From positions 3,472,001 through 3,536,000 of the forward strand of contig NC_085889.1 in assembly GCF_035222375.1 (NCBI RefSeq): a DNA stretch of 64,000 nt. Reading direction: 5' to 3'. Source of the stretch: Podospora pseudocomata (lineage: Eukaryota; Ascomycota; Sordariomycetes; Sordariales; Podosporaceae). The notes beneath the pieces are model-generated. The model was not told where the DNA came from and made no database searches. It worked only from the letters and a program-made list of their open reading frames with translations. The position numbers were made by a program, and so were the translations under genes. Positions 33,644 to 46,555 of the stretch are shown piece after piece. Numbering within the stretch: position 1 is the stretch's first letter; the number at the start of each line of letters is the position of its first letter.

Positions 33644-33714
33644 GCATCAGTGGTTTAGTGGTAAAATCCATCGTTGCCATCGATGGGCCCCGTGTTCGAT
33701 TCACGGCTGATGCA
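33644..33714 (+). tRNA. tRNA-Gly(GCC)
   Basis: 71 nt. The acceptor stem GCATCAG pairs with CTGATGC, followed by discriminator A at 33714. The D-arm has TGGTTTAGTGGTAAAA (A box). The anticodon stem CATCG/CGATG encloses loop TTGCCAT with anticodon GCC at 33676-33678. The T-arm carries GTTCGATTC (B box). No intron. T runs follow at once (first TTTT near 33722), a sufficient Pol III terminator. Confidence 0.97.
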
Positions 33715-33718
33715 TATC

Positions 33719-34046
<328 letters not shown>

Positions 34047-34776
34047 TTCCCTTCCCCCGTATACTCCACCCCCTTTTTGGTCCATCACCTTCCAGACCAA
34101 CGGCTTTGAGCTCTGCAAAAGTGCTTCAATACCTAGGTAGTTCATCCTCAACACTCAAAAGTTTACCTCGACTTAACCTTTCGAGGCTTCACTGCCTAGA
34201 CCGCTCATCAAACCAGATGATGATTACATATTTTGCACCATTTATCATCCATTGTTTACAGAAACAACGCCATCACACGCGGCCAAAAATGCTGGACTTG
34301 ATAGATCTTTTCAAGACTAGAAAAAAAGAAGAAAAGCAAAAAAAAAGAAAGCGGCTAATAAGTAGCCGAGTAGCGATAAGACGGCTCGGGCCATATCACA
34401 CCACGTTGTTTATGCCGGCAGTGTGACATTCTAGGTAGTTCTGTTTTTCCGTCCACACACGAGCTTTCCCAAACGGTGGGCTTTCTGCCGAATGGGATAG
34501 GGATCGATGACGAACCTTCTGCATCCCTACCTACCTTGCCTACCTTGATTGTTACACGACAGTGACAACGGTGGTTCTTGTGTCGATAGGGTTCATCCGG
34601 CTGGCCGGGTAGAATGCAGGTAGGTATGGGATGAGGGGTTAGGATATGGAAGTGACGGGTGAGGAGGTCAAGGCAGTTTTATATCGTCCGTCCGTCCGTC
34701 CCCGCAATTTTTGTCTCTCTCTTGTCTAGGATTGTTCTCTGTGATGTGATCAAGAGTCATCCACGGCAGCATCACC
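34047..34776. other. Intergenic region before the MFS gene
   Basis: 730 nt with several TAGGTAG/CTACCTACC words (34131, 34431, 34522-34545, 34618) and a GTCC tetranucleotide repeat near 34688. No gene. Confidence 0.5.
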
Positions 34777-36329
34777 ATGCATCATCACGAGCGGAGCAAA
34801 ATGGGACGCCCCTGGTCCCGCAAAGTCACCATCAGAGATGACACCATCACTTCCGCCGCCCACCTCACCCTTCGACAATCCCTCCTCCCCAACCTGCTCG
34901 TCACGACCCTGTTCTTCCTCTGGGGCTTCGCCTACGGCCTCCTCGACGTCCTAAACTCCCATTTCCAGCACCACCTCTCCATCACGCCCACCCTCTCCGC
35001 CCTCCTGTCCACTTCCTACTTCGGAGCCTACTTCCTCCTCCCCCCCACCCTCTCCTCCTTCATCCTCCGCTCCTACGGCTTCCGCGTCACCTTCATGACC
35101 GGCCTGGCAATCTTCTCCATCGGCTGCCTCCTCTTCTGGCCCTCGGGTGCCTACTCCTCCTTTGGCGGCTTCTGCGGCAGCATGTTCGTTGTCGGGGCTG
35201 GGCTCGCCACCTTGGAGACGGCCGCCGATCCCTTTCTTTCCATCTGCGGTCCCCCGCGATACTCGGAGATACGCCTCAACCTGGCGCAAGCAGTTCAAGG
35301 GGTTGGCTCCTTCGTCGCGCCGTTGCTGGCGTCAAGGGTGTTTTTCGGAAAGGGACTCGAAGAGCAGGGGGGGGAGGGGCTGAAGAATGTTCAATGGGTC
35401 TATCTCGGGGTGGCGGGGTTCGACGTGTTGTTGGTCGCGTTGTTTTGGGTGGTGCCCATGGTGGAGGTGACGGATGCGGATATGGGGTTGCAGGAGAGTC
35501 AGATTGACGGACCGAGAGAGGTGGGACCTTTCAGGAGACAGTACAACCTCTTCATTGCCGTCTGGAGCCAGTTCTGTTATGTCGGGGCGCAGGTCGCTGT
35601 TGCGGTGAGTTTTTCTGACCGCAAGAAAAGGGGAAAGTGGCTGACAGAGGACAGAACTACTTTATCAATTTTTGCGAGGAAGCCGGTCGGGATAGGGCTA
35701 CTTCTTCTGACCTCTTGGCTGTGGGCCAAGGACTGTACGCCTTCAACCGGTTCGTGGCTGGCGGGTTGCTGACTATTCCTGCGTTCAAGCCGAGGTATAT
35801 GCTTGCTGCTTATCTCGGACTATGCTTCGTCTTTGTCACGGCGGCGATGAACACCGCCGGAGCGACATCAATCGCGATGTTGATGCTCGTTTTGTGTTTC
35901 GAGTCTTGCTGTTTTGCAACCATATTCACTCTCGGGCTGAGAGGGTTGGGGAGACACACCAAGATGGGGGGATCGTTGCTTGTGGCTGCTATTTCGGGGG
36001 GCATGGTCTTTCCGCCCATGATGGGGGCGGTGGTGAGCGCGAGGGATGCGCATACTGCGATGGCGATCCCAATGATGGGGTATATTTTGGCTTTTGTGTA
36101 AGTTCTTCCTGGAAGCAGGGTGTCAAGGAGACTGGCTGATGTTGATGATAGGTATCCGGTGTATGTCAATATCTGGAAGAAGGATGTGATGGATAGCCAT
36201 CGTGAGACGACGGTCGGTATTGAGAAGCCGGCTGTTGGTGAGAAGGTGTTGCAACTAGAGGAGCAACGTTCAAAGACGGAGAAGGAGCATGCTGAGGAGG
36301 GACCGGACATCCGGGTGGTGTCAAAGTAG
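34777..36329 (+). CDS. MFS transporter, FHS (fucose/glucose:H+ symporter) type
   Basis: Three exons: 34777-35604, 35655-36097 and 36152-36329 (introns 50 and 54 nt), 482 aa. It has about 12 membrane spans. The first block (LVTTLFFLWGFAYGLLDVLNSHFQ) is the signature of the FucP-like FHS family, in which L-fucose permease and its fungal relatives move sugars with protons. Further family marks are TSYFGAYFLLPPTLSSFILRSYGFR, FVVGAGLATLETAADPFLSICGPP with LNLAQAVQGVGSFVAPLLAS, and GGSLLVAAISGGMVFPPMMG near the end. The cytosolic C-tail is charged (EEQRSKTEKEHAEEGPD). ATG 34777 (CACCATGC) and ATG 34801 both suit as starts. The substrate cannot be told. No sugar-catabolic enzymes lie next to it. Confidence 0.9.
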
Positions 36330-37148
36330 AAGACGACCTGTTCCATTGTGCTATGTGGCTAGATAACTCCTCCTCTGCTCTTGTACCTCCAGTTTGACCC
36401 CGAAACGGCTTTCGTAACCGGCCACTCCATCACGGCTTGGCTGGTGAGCTTTTTGCTAACCTCTGCTTTATTTTCCTTCATGTCACACTGGCTACCTTCC
36501 GGACTTTTCTTTTTTGTTGTGTCTGCTGTACTCATTTGTTTTGTTTTGTCTACCGGTGGTACCCAGAAGCCATCTCCCACCGACCTTGTAAGCCTCCCTC
36601 CATGGCTACGTCAAAATAAGAAACGGGGAGTGGCTTGCACAAGCACAACGCTTCTCCGTTTTTGGCTTGGTCTACCCCGCCCGCCTTTCCCTCCCGGCTT
36701 TTGCTCAGGACCACCCCTGACCTGAGAGATCGAGATCGAAAGATCCGGGACAAGGTTTCACAGTCGCATGTCCTGTGGGGCAACACATCGACGAGAAAAA
36801 CTGGATCACGAAATCAGAAGCTGGCACTTATCAATTCATTCCTACCGCTACTTCCTACTCGCCTGCTTGATCAAGCAAACTTTCGTAGTAGAGGCATATT
36901 TTCTCATTTTTCATCAGTATAACTCTTCTCCCACCCTCCCCTTCTCAAACCCCACACCCTCGCTCGATACCGCTAGGTTGAACATCCAGGAGGGTAGGTT
37001 TCGTAAATCTCGAGTCTCGATTTGTTGTCCAGAAGCAAGTAGCAAAGAAACAAGCTGGACACGAGGGGGAAAAAGTACACAACTCTACGCCGTGCTTTTC
37101 CCCTCCGTCATCCTCATATCCCCGAGACTGGTTCTGCACTAATCTCGT
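36330..37148. other. Convergent intergenic region
   Basis: 819 nt between the convergent MFS and eIF2A genes. Small open frames lack protein-like composition. Confidence 0.4.
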
Positions 37149-37367
37149 CTACTGCTCCCTCTCCAGCGCCTCAAGCTCCTTCATGACAGATGGCTTGGTA
37201 GCAATCTTCTTCACCTGCGTATCCTCCAGTTTCTCACCACCAGCATGTCTCATCTCCAGGTCCTCGATGGCCCGGATCTTCTTCTGCAAGCTGCGAATCT
37301 TCTTGGCGTTGGCGCTTTGGGCAGGCGTCATAGCACCGTCACCGCCGCCGAGAGGGGAACCTCCTTG

Positions 37368-37398
<31 letters not shown>

Positions 37399-39304
37399 GC
37401 CGACTGTCCAAAGTGGCCGGGTCGGCTCTGGGAGCGGGCACGGTGCGTGTTGCTACGGTTGCGACCGTTGAAGTTGTTGCGAGACTGGCTGCGGTGCTGG
37501 GAGCTGTGGCCCTGACCCTGGTTACGGCGTTCGGGGCTGCGGCCCTCAGCAGGGGAGCCGTTGCCATATTCTCGGGGTGGAGGCGCAAGGCCACCCTCGG
37601 AGCCGGGAGCATCCGTGGCATTGCCCTCGCCCTCCTTGGCCTTCTTGTTCCTCTTCTTCTTGTTCTTGGCCGCCGCTTTGGAAAGATCGCCGCCATCAGC
37701 AGCGATGGCACCGGGAATGCCGGCGGGCCTTGTGAATTCGGCACCGGGGATTTGGTTGCGGGGGCGACCAAAACCGTTGGGCCCAATCTGGGGCACACCG
37801 TTGCTAACCGTGTGCGCAGCCCCGCCCTCGTCCTCGCGCTTGAAGTGGAGGGGGGTGGACGAGCCACGGGCTCCAGGAGGACGGTAGGCGCCCACGGGCT
37901 TGGAAGGCGTCTTCACCGTGCCCAAATATTTCAGAGCAGACGGGTGGGGGGTTGGCACAGGGTGCAGCGGGTCCCCGGCCGGGAGGGCATCCGCAGCCGC
38001 GGGACGCCACATGACGTTGTACAGCTCATTGAAATCCTCGTTGTACACGATGCCACCGCCAACGTGCCAGAGCTTGACGCCGTTGTCCACGCGAAGGCGC
38101 GGCGAGGTGGTGGCCGTCATGATGTAGCGACTGTCGGGACTCCATTGGCAGACGCTGGGGTTGCCACTCTCAATCGTCGTGACCTTGCGGTTGTCCTTCT
38201 CGAGATCGTACACATCGATCTGGCCAGCCAAGTTGCCGAAGCCGGCAACGAGAGCAAAGCGGCCGGTGGGCGAGAAGATGATGGTGTTGCGCGGTCCCAG
38301 AGGGAAGGAGTGGGTAGGCACAGCCCGGTGGTTGAAGATGGTGGTCTTGGCGGGCATGTAGCCGTAGATGACACCAAACTCCTTGGAGTTGGGCGACCAC
38401 GACACATCATGGATGGGGCCTTCCTTGTCCAGGGTGATCCTGGCATCAAAAGAGCCGTTGGCACTCAGGAGATACATGTTGGTCTCTCCGTAGTAGCTCT
38501 TGTTGGACTTGTCCACCTCTGTTTGTGCCAGCACAATCAGGTTGGTGCCCAGCGCGTTCCACTTGAGCTGGACCTTGTCGCCCTTGAAAAATGTCTTTTG
38601 CGAGATCGGACTGCTGAACTGGGGGACGTTGTAAACCTTGACGGCGGCCGGTTGACCCTGGAGAAGTCAGGGTTAGCAAACTGTTCGAGCGTCAGGAATC
38701 GAGCGTTGAAAGAACATACCTTGCGCTCGGGGATGAAGACGGCCACGTTTTGGCTCTTCCCAGGCGCGATAGCAAAGTCGGTGACGCCCTCGGCGCGGAG
38801 ACGGTTCCAAGGCGCCGAGAGGTCGTTGCTGTTGTAGAACTGGACCTCATTGGTGACCAGACGAGCGCAGAACTTCTCATCGGCCGTGTACTGCAGGCTC
38901 CAGCCCGACATGTTCTTGTAGACAAACCTGCCCAGCGGCTGCTTTTCCTGGCCTTCGGGGACATCCTCGATGGTGCGCCAGACCTTGACGTTCTTGGTAG
39001 CGTCACCATTCTCATCCTTGGCGGGGCGCTCCCAGGTGCTCATGTAGGTACCGCCTGGGGAGAAGCTGATCTCGTACACCATGGGGAGTGGGAGGCTGGT
39101 CAAGACGTGGCCGACCGAGGCGTCGACGACCGAGATGCCGTCGTTGGTAGCATAGGCAAAGTAGCGGCCGCATGGCGAGTAGACACAACACCGGAGGTTC
39201 CCTTGGGGCTTGACGAACCCAGGGAGGGCTTCGTAGACAGGCGCAGCGTCAAAGACGCCGATGGCCGTCTGGGTTCGGTAGGCAAACTGCAAAGGACTGG
39301 CCAT
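37149..39304 (-). CDS. Eukaryotic translation initiation factor 2A
   Basis: Two exons: 39304-38720 and 38657-37149 (62-nt intron), 697 aa. eIF2A is a WD40 beta-propeller protein that can deliver initiator tRNA independently of eIF2. The propeller is evident: MASPLQFAYRTQTAIGVFDA, RCCVYSPCGRYFAYATNDG, YEISFSPGGTYMSTWERP, FAIAPGKSQNVAVFIPERK, then VQLKWNALGTNLIVLAQTEVDKSNKSYYGE and PIHDVSWSPNSKEFGVIYG. The C-terminus has the conserved YRPPGARG motif, a disordered Arg/Asn/Gln-rich linker with a run of eight Gln, and the final helix KIRSLQKKIRAIEDLEMR...GEKLEDTQVKKI. Both halves match the family; length is normal for fungi. Confidence 0.95.
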
Positions 39305-42300
39305 GACTAGTCAAAGTCACAGATGGTCGCGATGTAGGTAAGGGCGGGGGGGGGGCGTTTTCTTTCGGGTTTTGGGCGTTCCTGAGGATGATGTTCCCGG
39401 TGGAGGATTGATGCGCAAGAGAGGGGCCGAGGAGGGTCACGCAAGCGATTGTTTTTCTTTGTCACAAAGGCGATTGAGGAGGCTTGGGTTGGACCGTGGA
39501 GCGAGCGCAGAGGGTCTGTCTGGCAAGCAGCAAGTAGTTTGGCAGGGCCTTTGGCTGAAGAAAAAAAAAAGCGGGACGAGTGGCTCGGGCAGGGAGGCGG
39601 CACTCGGGATTCAGGTTGAGCGTTGCAGGGCAGCAGCACGAACACGCGACGGCGACAGTGGGTTGTCGGGTCGAGGCTGGAGCTGAAGCTGAAGCTGGAC
39701 GCAAAGAAATAAAAAACCGACCGTCGATTGGGGGGGGAGGGGAGACTGGAGGGAGACGGCGAAAGAAGAAGAGAAGCACCCTAGGGGAAGGTTGGCGAAG
39801 GCGGTGCGTGTGTGTGTGTGTGTGTGCTGGGACACCGAAGAGGATGGGCTGCAGGAGGAAAAGGGGAGGAGGAGGGTGGAGGGTTCCACGATATCGTGAT
39901 CATTTTTTTACCATTTTTTAGTCGCTGATTCAGGCTTGGCCCGCCCCACCCCCAACCCAACTGCCACTACCCCCAACCCTGGAGTAGGCCATCTCGACTC
40001 AGGCGACCGGCATGTTCGCTGTAACGTTCTACTATTTTACCACTCGGCAACAGTTGCCCTTCCACTGTTCATTTTCTCAACAGCGATATCTATGTTACTT
40101 ATGCTGCCTTTTCATTGAAGAGCCCCCATTCGACCCAACAGTGCTCGGGGTTGCCAACCTATCAGCGGCCCGGAATTTGGGCAATGGAGCAACTGATACG
40201 AACTGCTCAGTGCTGTCTTATTGCTTTACTTTAACCAAATCTATGATTTCTGCCGTTTGATCACAGGCCACTCCACACAATGGATGCCAATTCTTTTATT
40301 CTCAACGCCGCACCTTCAACCCTAAAGATTGGGAGGAGGCGAAAGCGCTTGCAAAAGGCTCAGAACAAGGCCCAGAACAAGGCCCACGACTCCACCGTTG
40401 ACGGGGGGTGCACGGGCCGCCCGTCAACAGCCGCTGACACTCCACCCCGCTGACACTCGTAGGGCTGTCAGCTGTTCAGCCGCACTCAACGTCCGCCTCA
40501 CCACCCCTTGACAGATTCAACACCAAGATGATAGTATCGTCCGTTGTTTATTTTCCAAGGTATCTGTTTCTTATTGTTTTTTTGGAAGCATTATCAGACG
40601 CGAAGGGGAATTCTGCATACGAGGCAGACTTTTGTCGGAGTTCTTAAATGCATACTGAGCAATATCTTGTCGTAGTCGATTTTTCCATCTACAACTTGCT
40701 ACTCTGAGAGCTATCTGGCATTTTATTAGATTAAAAACCCAGCAATAAGATGGGAGGGGGCCACCATCCCCTCGAATGGTCTGTCAACGTGGCCCGTCCC
40801 AGTGACCGAATCGAACCCTGCCATGAACCAGACAAGGTGCATGGCGAAAGGACGACTATACATGCGGAAGACGCATAGGATGCCCTATATTTGTAAATGG
40901 GTCTTGCGTGTAGGGAACCGCGGTTCAGAAACATGTCGAATGTGTGTTGCGGGTGGGAAGAGCGCGTATAGCTTACCTACCTACCTAGGTGAAAAGAGCT
41001 GGGGACAATGGGGCGAAGACCATGAAAAGCTCATCGTCGCCGATTGTTTGTTTGTTGCAGGACGGAAGCTCGGAAGGCCCGGGAGGGTGTTGGGCTGGAC
41101 AACTAAAGAAGCTGGGAGAATATTGAGTGGGGAGGTTTGGTGGACAATACGACTTGTCTTTTGGAAGAGTTGAGGGGGTTCATTGACTGCCTGTCTACCC
41201 ATGATGCAAGACAAAGTCTCCAAACCAATGAGACATTGTTTGAGAAGGTTGGATTTGTTTCTATCGGGATTGTTCCCAATCATATGTCATCTTTGTTAGG
41301 AAGTGCTGCCGAAAGCAAGGATACTTGAAAGGGGAGGACCACTCGACCATGAGCTTTCAGACCAGGACATGTGTACTGAAATATTGTTGAAGATTAGGTA
41401 TGTATAAGAGCGTGTCGCATTTTCTTGAAATAGATTTCACAGTATCTGTAACTTCCTCGATTAGCAAGCATGCGTTGGGCAGAATTTAGGGTATGGTACT
41501 GCAAGACAGGAAAACGTGGAATAACCATCCCATCTCGTAACATCTTTCAGATATAAATTGACCTTTTAGAAGCCGAGGTAAATATCCAAAGCCTGTCGAG
41601 TATCTAGGTGTCTTTGAATCCCTGCTGGCTATCATTGAGTGAGACTTTGCCCTCTTGTAACATGTGATTCAAAGGGTCATCTCATGATGTGTGCTACGAC
41701 TCTGTAGCGCCGGTCTTTTAAGGTGTCCACAGCGTGATAAGGGCGCCATAGTCCTAGAGCAACAGAGACAAACACAACAAACCAAGAACATCATCTCTTC
41801 GACAAGTCATCATTTTTCACCTACCTGACAGCACGTTTGTCAGCAACAATTCTTCAAACCCCCGGCCCGCCCACCCGCGTCCAGTCTCACAACGCTCGGC
41901 TCGGCAATGCAATGCAATGCAGCTCACCCCGTCACGTCATCCAACCCTTTCCCAAGCGGAAAAACTATCAAGTTGGCTACCATCAATTTTGGCTGCTTTT
42001 ATGAGGAGATATCGAAAGCGTAGGAATAACCAATGCTTACGGCAGAGATTACAAATGATCATAAAGACCTGTTCCTTGGCCAAGACAACACGCATACCTG
42101 GGTAATCTAATGCGAATCCGCGAACTACTACAAATCACAACTAGCTACACTTGCGAGAAAAGTACCTTACATATCCCACCCATCCCTTCAAGATACGCCT
42201 TTCCCCTGGCAGGTATTTGTCATGTACCAAGTACAGTTACATCAGCCTCGTGAGCTGCATACAAACACCCAACTCACAGCCTCATGATGCTTCCCTTATA

Positions 42301-42892
42301 GCCATACAGCTTCACCCCAACACACCAAATACCCATCGCCTACTCCGCGAAGAGTGAACATCATTCCTCTAATACCCCCCCTCCCCCCGCTTCCAAGCGA
42401 ATACCCTGCAAAGACCTTACTCACCTTCCTCGCCTCTACCCTCATGAACCCTGTTTCATACTGCTAAGTTCGACCCCCTTTTTGCCCCTATCTCAACCAC
42501 CAAAAAGACCCTATCACGGCTTTCCCCGTTAGATTTCAAAAAAAATAAAAAACACACAATTAGTACATTGCTTTTTTAACTACCTACCAAAGTACATAGA
42601 GTACACTATTAATCCAGTTCCAATATCCATGCGTGTACGTAACCCCCCAGCTTATGTATGTACGTAACTCTCCCCCCTCTGCCTAGCAGTGGCGGTGTTA
42701 TTTCCATGTGTATGTTGTTGCTCACTCAGTCCAGTCTCCCGTCCTGACGTATATTCAACGAATCGCCAGCCAGCCAGCTGATCAGACTCCGGGTCTAGAA
42801 CATCAACATCGTACACCCTCCTCTCGTCTCGTCTCACTCCCACCCCTTTCGCTCACCGCCCCTTTGACCACTCCCACCCACTCCCTCGTCCC
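39305..42892. other. Gene-poor interval, 3.6 kb
   Basis: It includes the eIF2A promoter (with a GT repeat at about 39805-39827), a 57-codon frame at 40280-40453, a GC hairpin at 40397-40428, and CTACCTACCTAGG at 40978-40990. Most of 41170-42640 shows nothing. No gene can be supported with confidence. Confidence 0.5.
40397..40428. repeat. GC-rich inverted repeat (9-bp stem)
   Basis: GTTGACGGG and CCCGTCAAC form a perfect 9-bp stem around a 14-nt loop. Directly after it the phrase CGCTGACACTC occurs twice (about 40432 and 40449). It could be a hairpin or a remnant of a terminal inverted repeat; no transposon body is visible. Confidence 0.5.
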
Positions 42893-44226
42893 CTAGAGTC
42901 TGATATTCAACCCCCCATCCCTCCCTCCCCCCTCGCCCCCCAGCCCCGTCCACCCACTCCAATACCCGACCATCTTCCACGCCCCCCTCAGGCACACCCC
43001 CCCATTCCCCTCCCCATCAAACTCCCTCCCCAGCTCAAACAACGTCCTCATGACCCTCAGCCAAGGCCCATTCCCCCACCTACCCTGGCCCGTCCCCCCC
43101 TCGTTGCAAAACACGTCGTAAACCGCCCGCCAATCATGCCCCTCCTGTAACTCCATCCCCATCAGCAACTCCCCATCCACCACCGGCCTCAGCTGCGTAA
43201 CATAAACCAAAACAAACAACAGCCAGACCCCCCTCGCAACCACAACCCTCTGCGTCCCCTCCTCCAGAATAGAGAGCACAACCCTCAAAGAATTAACGGC
43301 CGTGACAAGATGTGCAAGATAAAAATCAAACGCCGGCCTCTCCGGCTTGTGCGTGGCCGTGAGCAGCAAAACAGAAAGCGAAGCCAGCTGGGGGAGAAGC
43401 AGCGATAAATTCCGACAGTCCAGCTGCTGGACGTACTCTACCACCGCCGTCCTTGCCGACGAGTTGGACAGGATCTGGCTGATGTTGTGATATCCCGCTC
43501 CCCCCTTCATCACGCCGCTGAACCGCCCGTCGTAGGCTACCCTTCTTAGTAGCTCCTCTGGTCCGAGGAGTTCTGATGCCGGGCGGGCGAGCTGGCTGCT
43601 TGTCAGGAGGTCATAGATGCCGGGCTGCCAGTCTACGGCTGAGAGGGTGAGGGATTGGGCTACCAGGATTGCGGAGCGGAGCTCTATCCCATCCGACAGA
43701 AAGGTGAGGGGGAGGCCGAGGGAGGAGAAGAGGCCGTAGACGAGGGGTATGGGGCCCGAGAAGAGCTGGGAGAGGGCTAGGGCGGTCGAGTTGGAGTTGT
43801 ATTGGTTGTTGAGGAGGGAGAAGTAGGTCATGAAGGCGCGCTGGAAGCGTTTGTCGCCTAGGAGGGCGGTTTTGGTTGCTTCGTCGGTGACTGTGAGCTT
43901 GTTAGTACCCCAAGTGCCTAGGTGGTGAGAGAGAGGGAGAAGGGGGCAGTGGCTTACTGCTGCCCGGGGATGGGGTCCAGGTGTGGAGGCTGTCTTTGCG
44001 ACAGCGGTAGGCGTGTTTGAGCATCTCCGGGGAGGCATCAAGGAAGAGGAGGGTGGCGAGGACCTTGGGGGGCCGAGTCAGTCTAGATGGTCATGGGAAC
44101 GATGGAGGAGGCAAAGCATACTGTGGGGATGTCGTTATGGCGCCCATCCTGTTGGATCAGGGCGTGTTCGACATGGCTTTTGGTCAGTTTGCTGTCAAAG
44201 ACAGGGCGGGAGTTTTGCTGGCCCAT
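42893..44226 (-). CDS. Questin-oxidase-like (DUF4243) protein
   Basis: Three exons: 44226-44122, 44063-43958 and 43890-42893 (introns 58 and 67 nt; the second has a GTACTAAC branch site), 402 aa. Exon 1 gives MGQQNSRPVFDSKLTKSHVE then HALIQQDGRHNDIPT, and exon 2 gives VLATLLFLDASPEMLKHAYR. The histidine-containing HNDIPTVLATLLFLDAS and the later IPLVYGLFSSLGLPLTFLSDGIELRS recall the questin oxidase family (AflY-type), several members of which perform Baeyer-Villiger or ring-opening steps on polyketides. Here no polyketide synthase or other tailoring enzyme is nearby, so a specialised-metabolism role is not supported. The family call rests on motif resemblance and is moderate; the exon model is well supported. 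Confidence 0.7.
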
Positions 44227-46555
44227 TTTGATAGAGAATAGACAGATATGGGAGGGATATCGATACCGGGATATTCTGAAGACACTGGCTGCAGAGACAA
44301 ATCCCATCACACTGCTGACTGAGCTGCCCTTTATATCCATTCTCAGAATAGCAACGCCCAGGTACCGGACCGTCCCGCCCAGGTGCCGGTTACCCAGTTC
44401 CTCCCTGAGCATTGCAAATACCAACACCCCATGATGCAGAGTTCTTGGAATCCTCGGAGACTCATCGACGTCGGTGACGGATGAACCTGGGTTTGTCGAG
44501 CTGGGCGGACGCGGGATGATAGCGGGGGACCGATCCGGTGGCGGTCTTGGAAGCCTATCGATGTCTCGACAGGCCCATCCCATCACCAAGGTCTGGTCAG
44601 CCCGGACATAGCTATTGGACAGGTTGCGCTGTCAGAAGTGCTGGGGGAGATCACGACGATCGGCCTTGTGTGTGGGAAGACGGGGAAATTTGATGGAGCA
44701 GGCGTCTTGTGAAAGTGACGTGGGTTCTACACGAACGAAGCTGAGTCGCCGAAGCCTCCAAAAGTGCGGCATGGGGGTCACCGTTGACGACACGGAGGGA
44801 GGGTACGGGCTTCTGTGAGGTGCGAGGTGTCATTATCGATGTTTGCCGCCGCCGCCGTGGCAGGGCACAGCTGGTCGATATGACTGCATATCCCTAGAGG
44901 GCTATCCGTGAGTGAGCGGTGATGGTAGTCTGAGGTGAATGGGAACGGGAGGCTTGGCAGGAACATCAAGGCTGAGGCGACGGTATAGGGCCGAGGAGGA
45001 GGTCGAAAGATAGGATGAGGTGAGGTTCAAGGTGACAGCAGCGGGAAGCACGTCAAGTTCTCAAAAGCTCCGCTTGGCCCAACACGAATTGCAGGTCGTT
45101 GCAACCCGAGCACACGAGGTACCATTGTCGATATAAGGCTATGATTGGCTGAGGCTGGCCGATCACGACCTCGGTCAGAGATCCCTCCCAGCCAGTTGGG
45201 AACGCCTACAAGGTCCCAGCAGCCACTTAGAGTTGCAGGTCACAGCCGCAGCCACACCGCAGAGGGCTGTCGTTTTCCCATCCATCGGCGGCCCATTCGC
45301 CAACCCTTCCGAACCTCCCCAAGCAGATCAATTATTCATCATCCATCGCCCGCCTAGGCAGGCTATTATCGACAACGTCACTTACAAATTACTTACTGCA
45401 GGAGGACACCGACTAATGCTGTGCAAGGGAACTTCTGGAATCATCTTGCATAGGCACGCTTGCTGTTGCTGCGACGTTACACGTTAGTCACCTCACCTCG
45501 ATTCTGCACAACCGCCTCACCACCTCACCACCTCACCACCTCTTGGCTCTATTGAAGATAGGTATCCGCCATTCTTATACGTTTATACACACCTCCCGAC
45601 ACCTCGGCATAACTACCCCATGATACCCATCCCTCCAGCTTACACAGTCGTCTCATAATCCTGATCCTCGTGCTCGTTGCCACCCGCTAGCTCGGTTCGA
45701 GCAGGAGCAAGCGATGAATTGCAGTCTCAGATCTGTGTGCGACTCTCTCTCCAGTCGTCGCGGCGACGCTCGACGCGATCCGATGTGATGCGATGCGAGA
45801 TCTCCCTTCTTCGACAGGATCGCCCCCCCAGACGCCTCAAGTGCCCTGCTGTTTCGGGTGCAGCTAGTGTCACGGCCGCATTAGCATGTCTCACTCATTG
45901 CTTGCAGCTTCAGCTCAACCTGCCATCCCATCGTCACCCCTTACCCTTAGCCTCGAACCCGGCACTTGCAGACTGGGATTCCCCAGCAAACAACAAGCTC
46001 CCTCTCAGCCAACCCGTGCCTGCGTCTGCAGGCAGAGGGATCCAACGCCGATCAGCTTTACCAAGCAGTCTCTGATATTGCCAGGCCTACCTGGCTTTGT
46101 TTTGTTTACTGGAAAGGGGTCCAGAGTAATGTCCGACACACGGCTGTCCTACAAGGACACCATCAGGTCGCTTGCTACCTAACCTACTCTCTCTCTCTCT
46201 CTCTCTTTCTCTCCCGGCAACAAACACACATGACCCTTTCCCTGGGACTTGAGACCGTCTCGGGGAGAATGCTCTGATTGTCTGGATACCCTCTCGTTTG
46301 GCCGAGAAGCCCCGAGTTATAATGGTTACCTTGACTCTGTCTAATCTTAGCCATTTGTGCCGTGACGATGGGGTTGAAATATAACCTGTTGCCCACTCCA
46401 GGGCTTGACTGGACTGTTGGATTTGTTTTTTTCAGTACTCTCATTTTATTCTTATCGCAGTCCATCCTTTCAGTCAGTCGTTTAACGGCGCATCCTTCAA
46501 GGGATACACCGATCTTGTCACTCATTACCCCTGAATCAACCCCCTTGAAGCCACC
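44227..46555. other. Divergent intergenic region, 2.3 kb
   Basis: Lies between the questin-oxidase-like gene and the mucin-like gene. Contents: a short CACCACCTC direct repeat (45514-45542) and a CT repeat (46185-46212). Open frames at 45145-46277 look random. Probably promoter and long leader of the surface-protein gene. Confidence 0.45.

Noticed and set aside
37245-38837. 530-codon plus-strand frame opposite eIF2A
   Set aside because: Antisense shadow of the eIF2A WD40 coding sequence.
40800-40870. B-box-like GGTTCGATTC on the minus strand
   Set aside because: The T-arm stem does not pair and no cloverleaf can be formed.
45677-46277. Plus-strand frames upstream of the mucin-like gene
   Set aside because: Random-looking Ser/Leu/Pro composition in a pyrimidine-rich leader; no motif.
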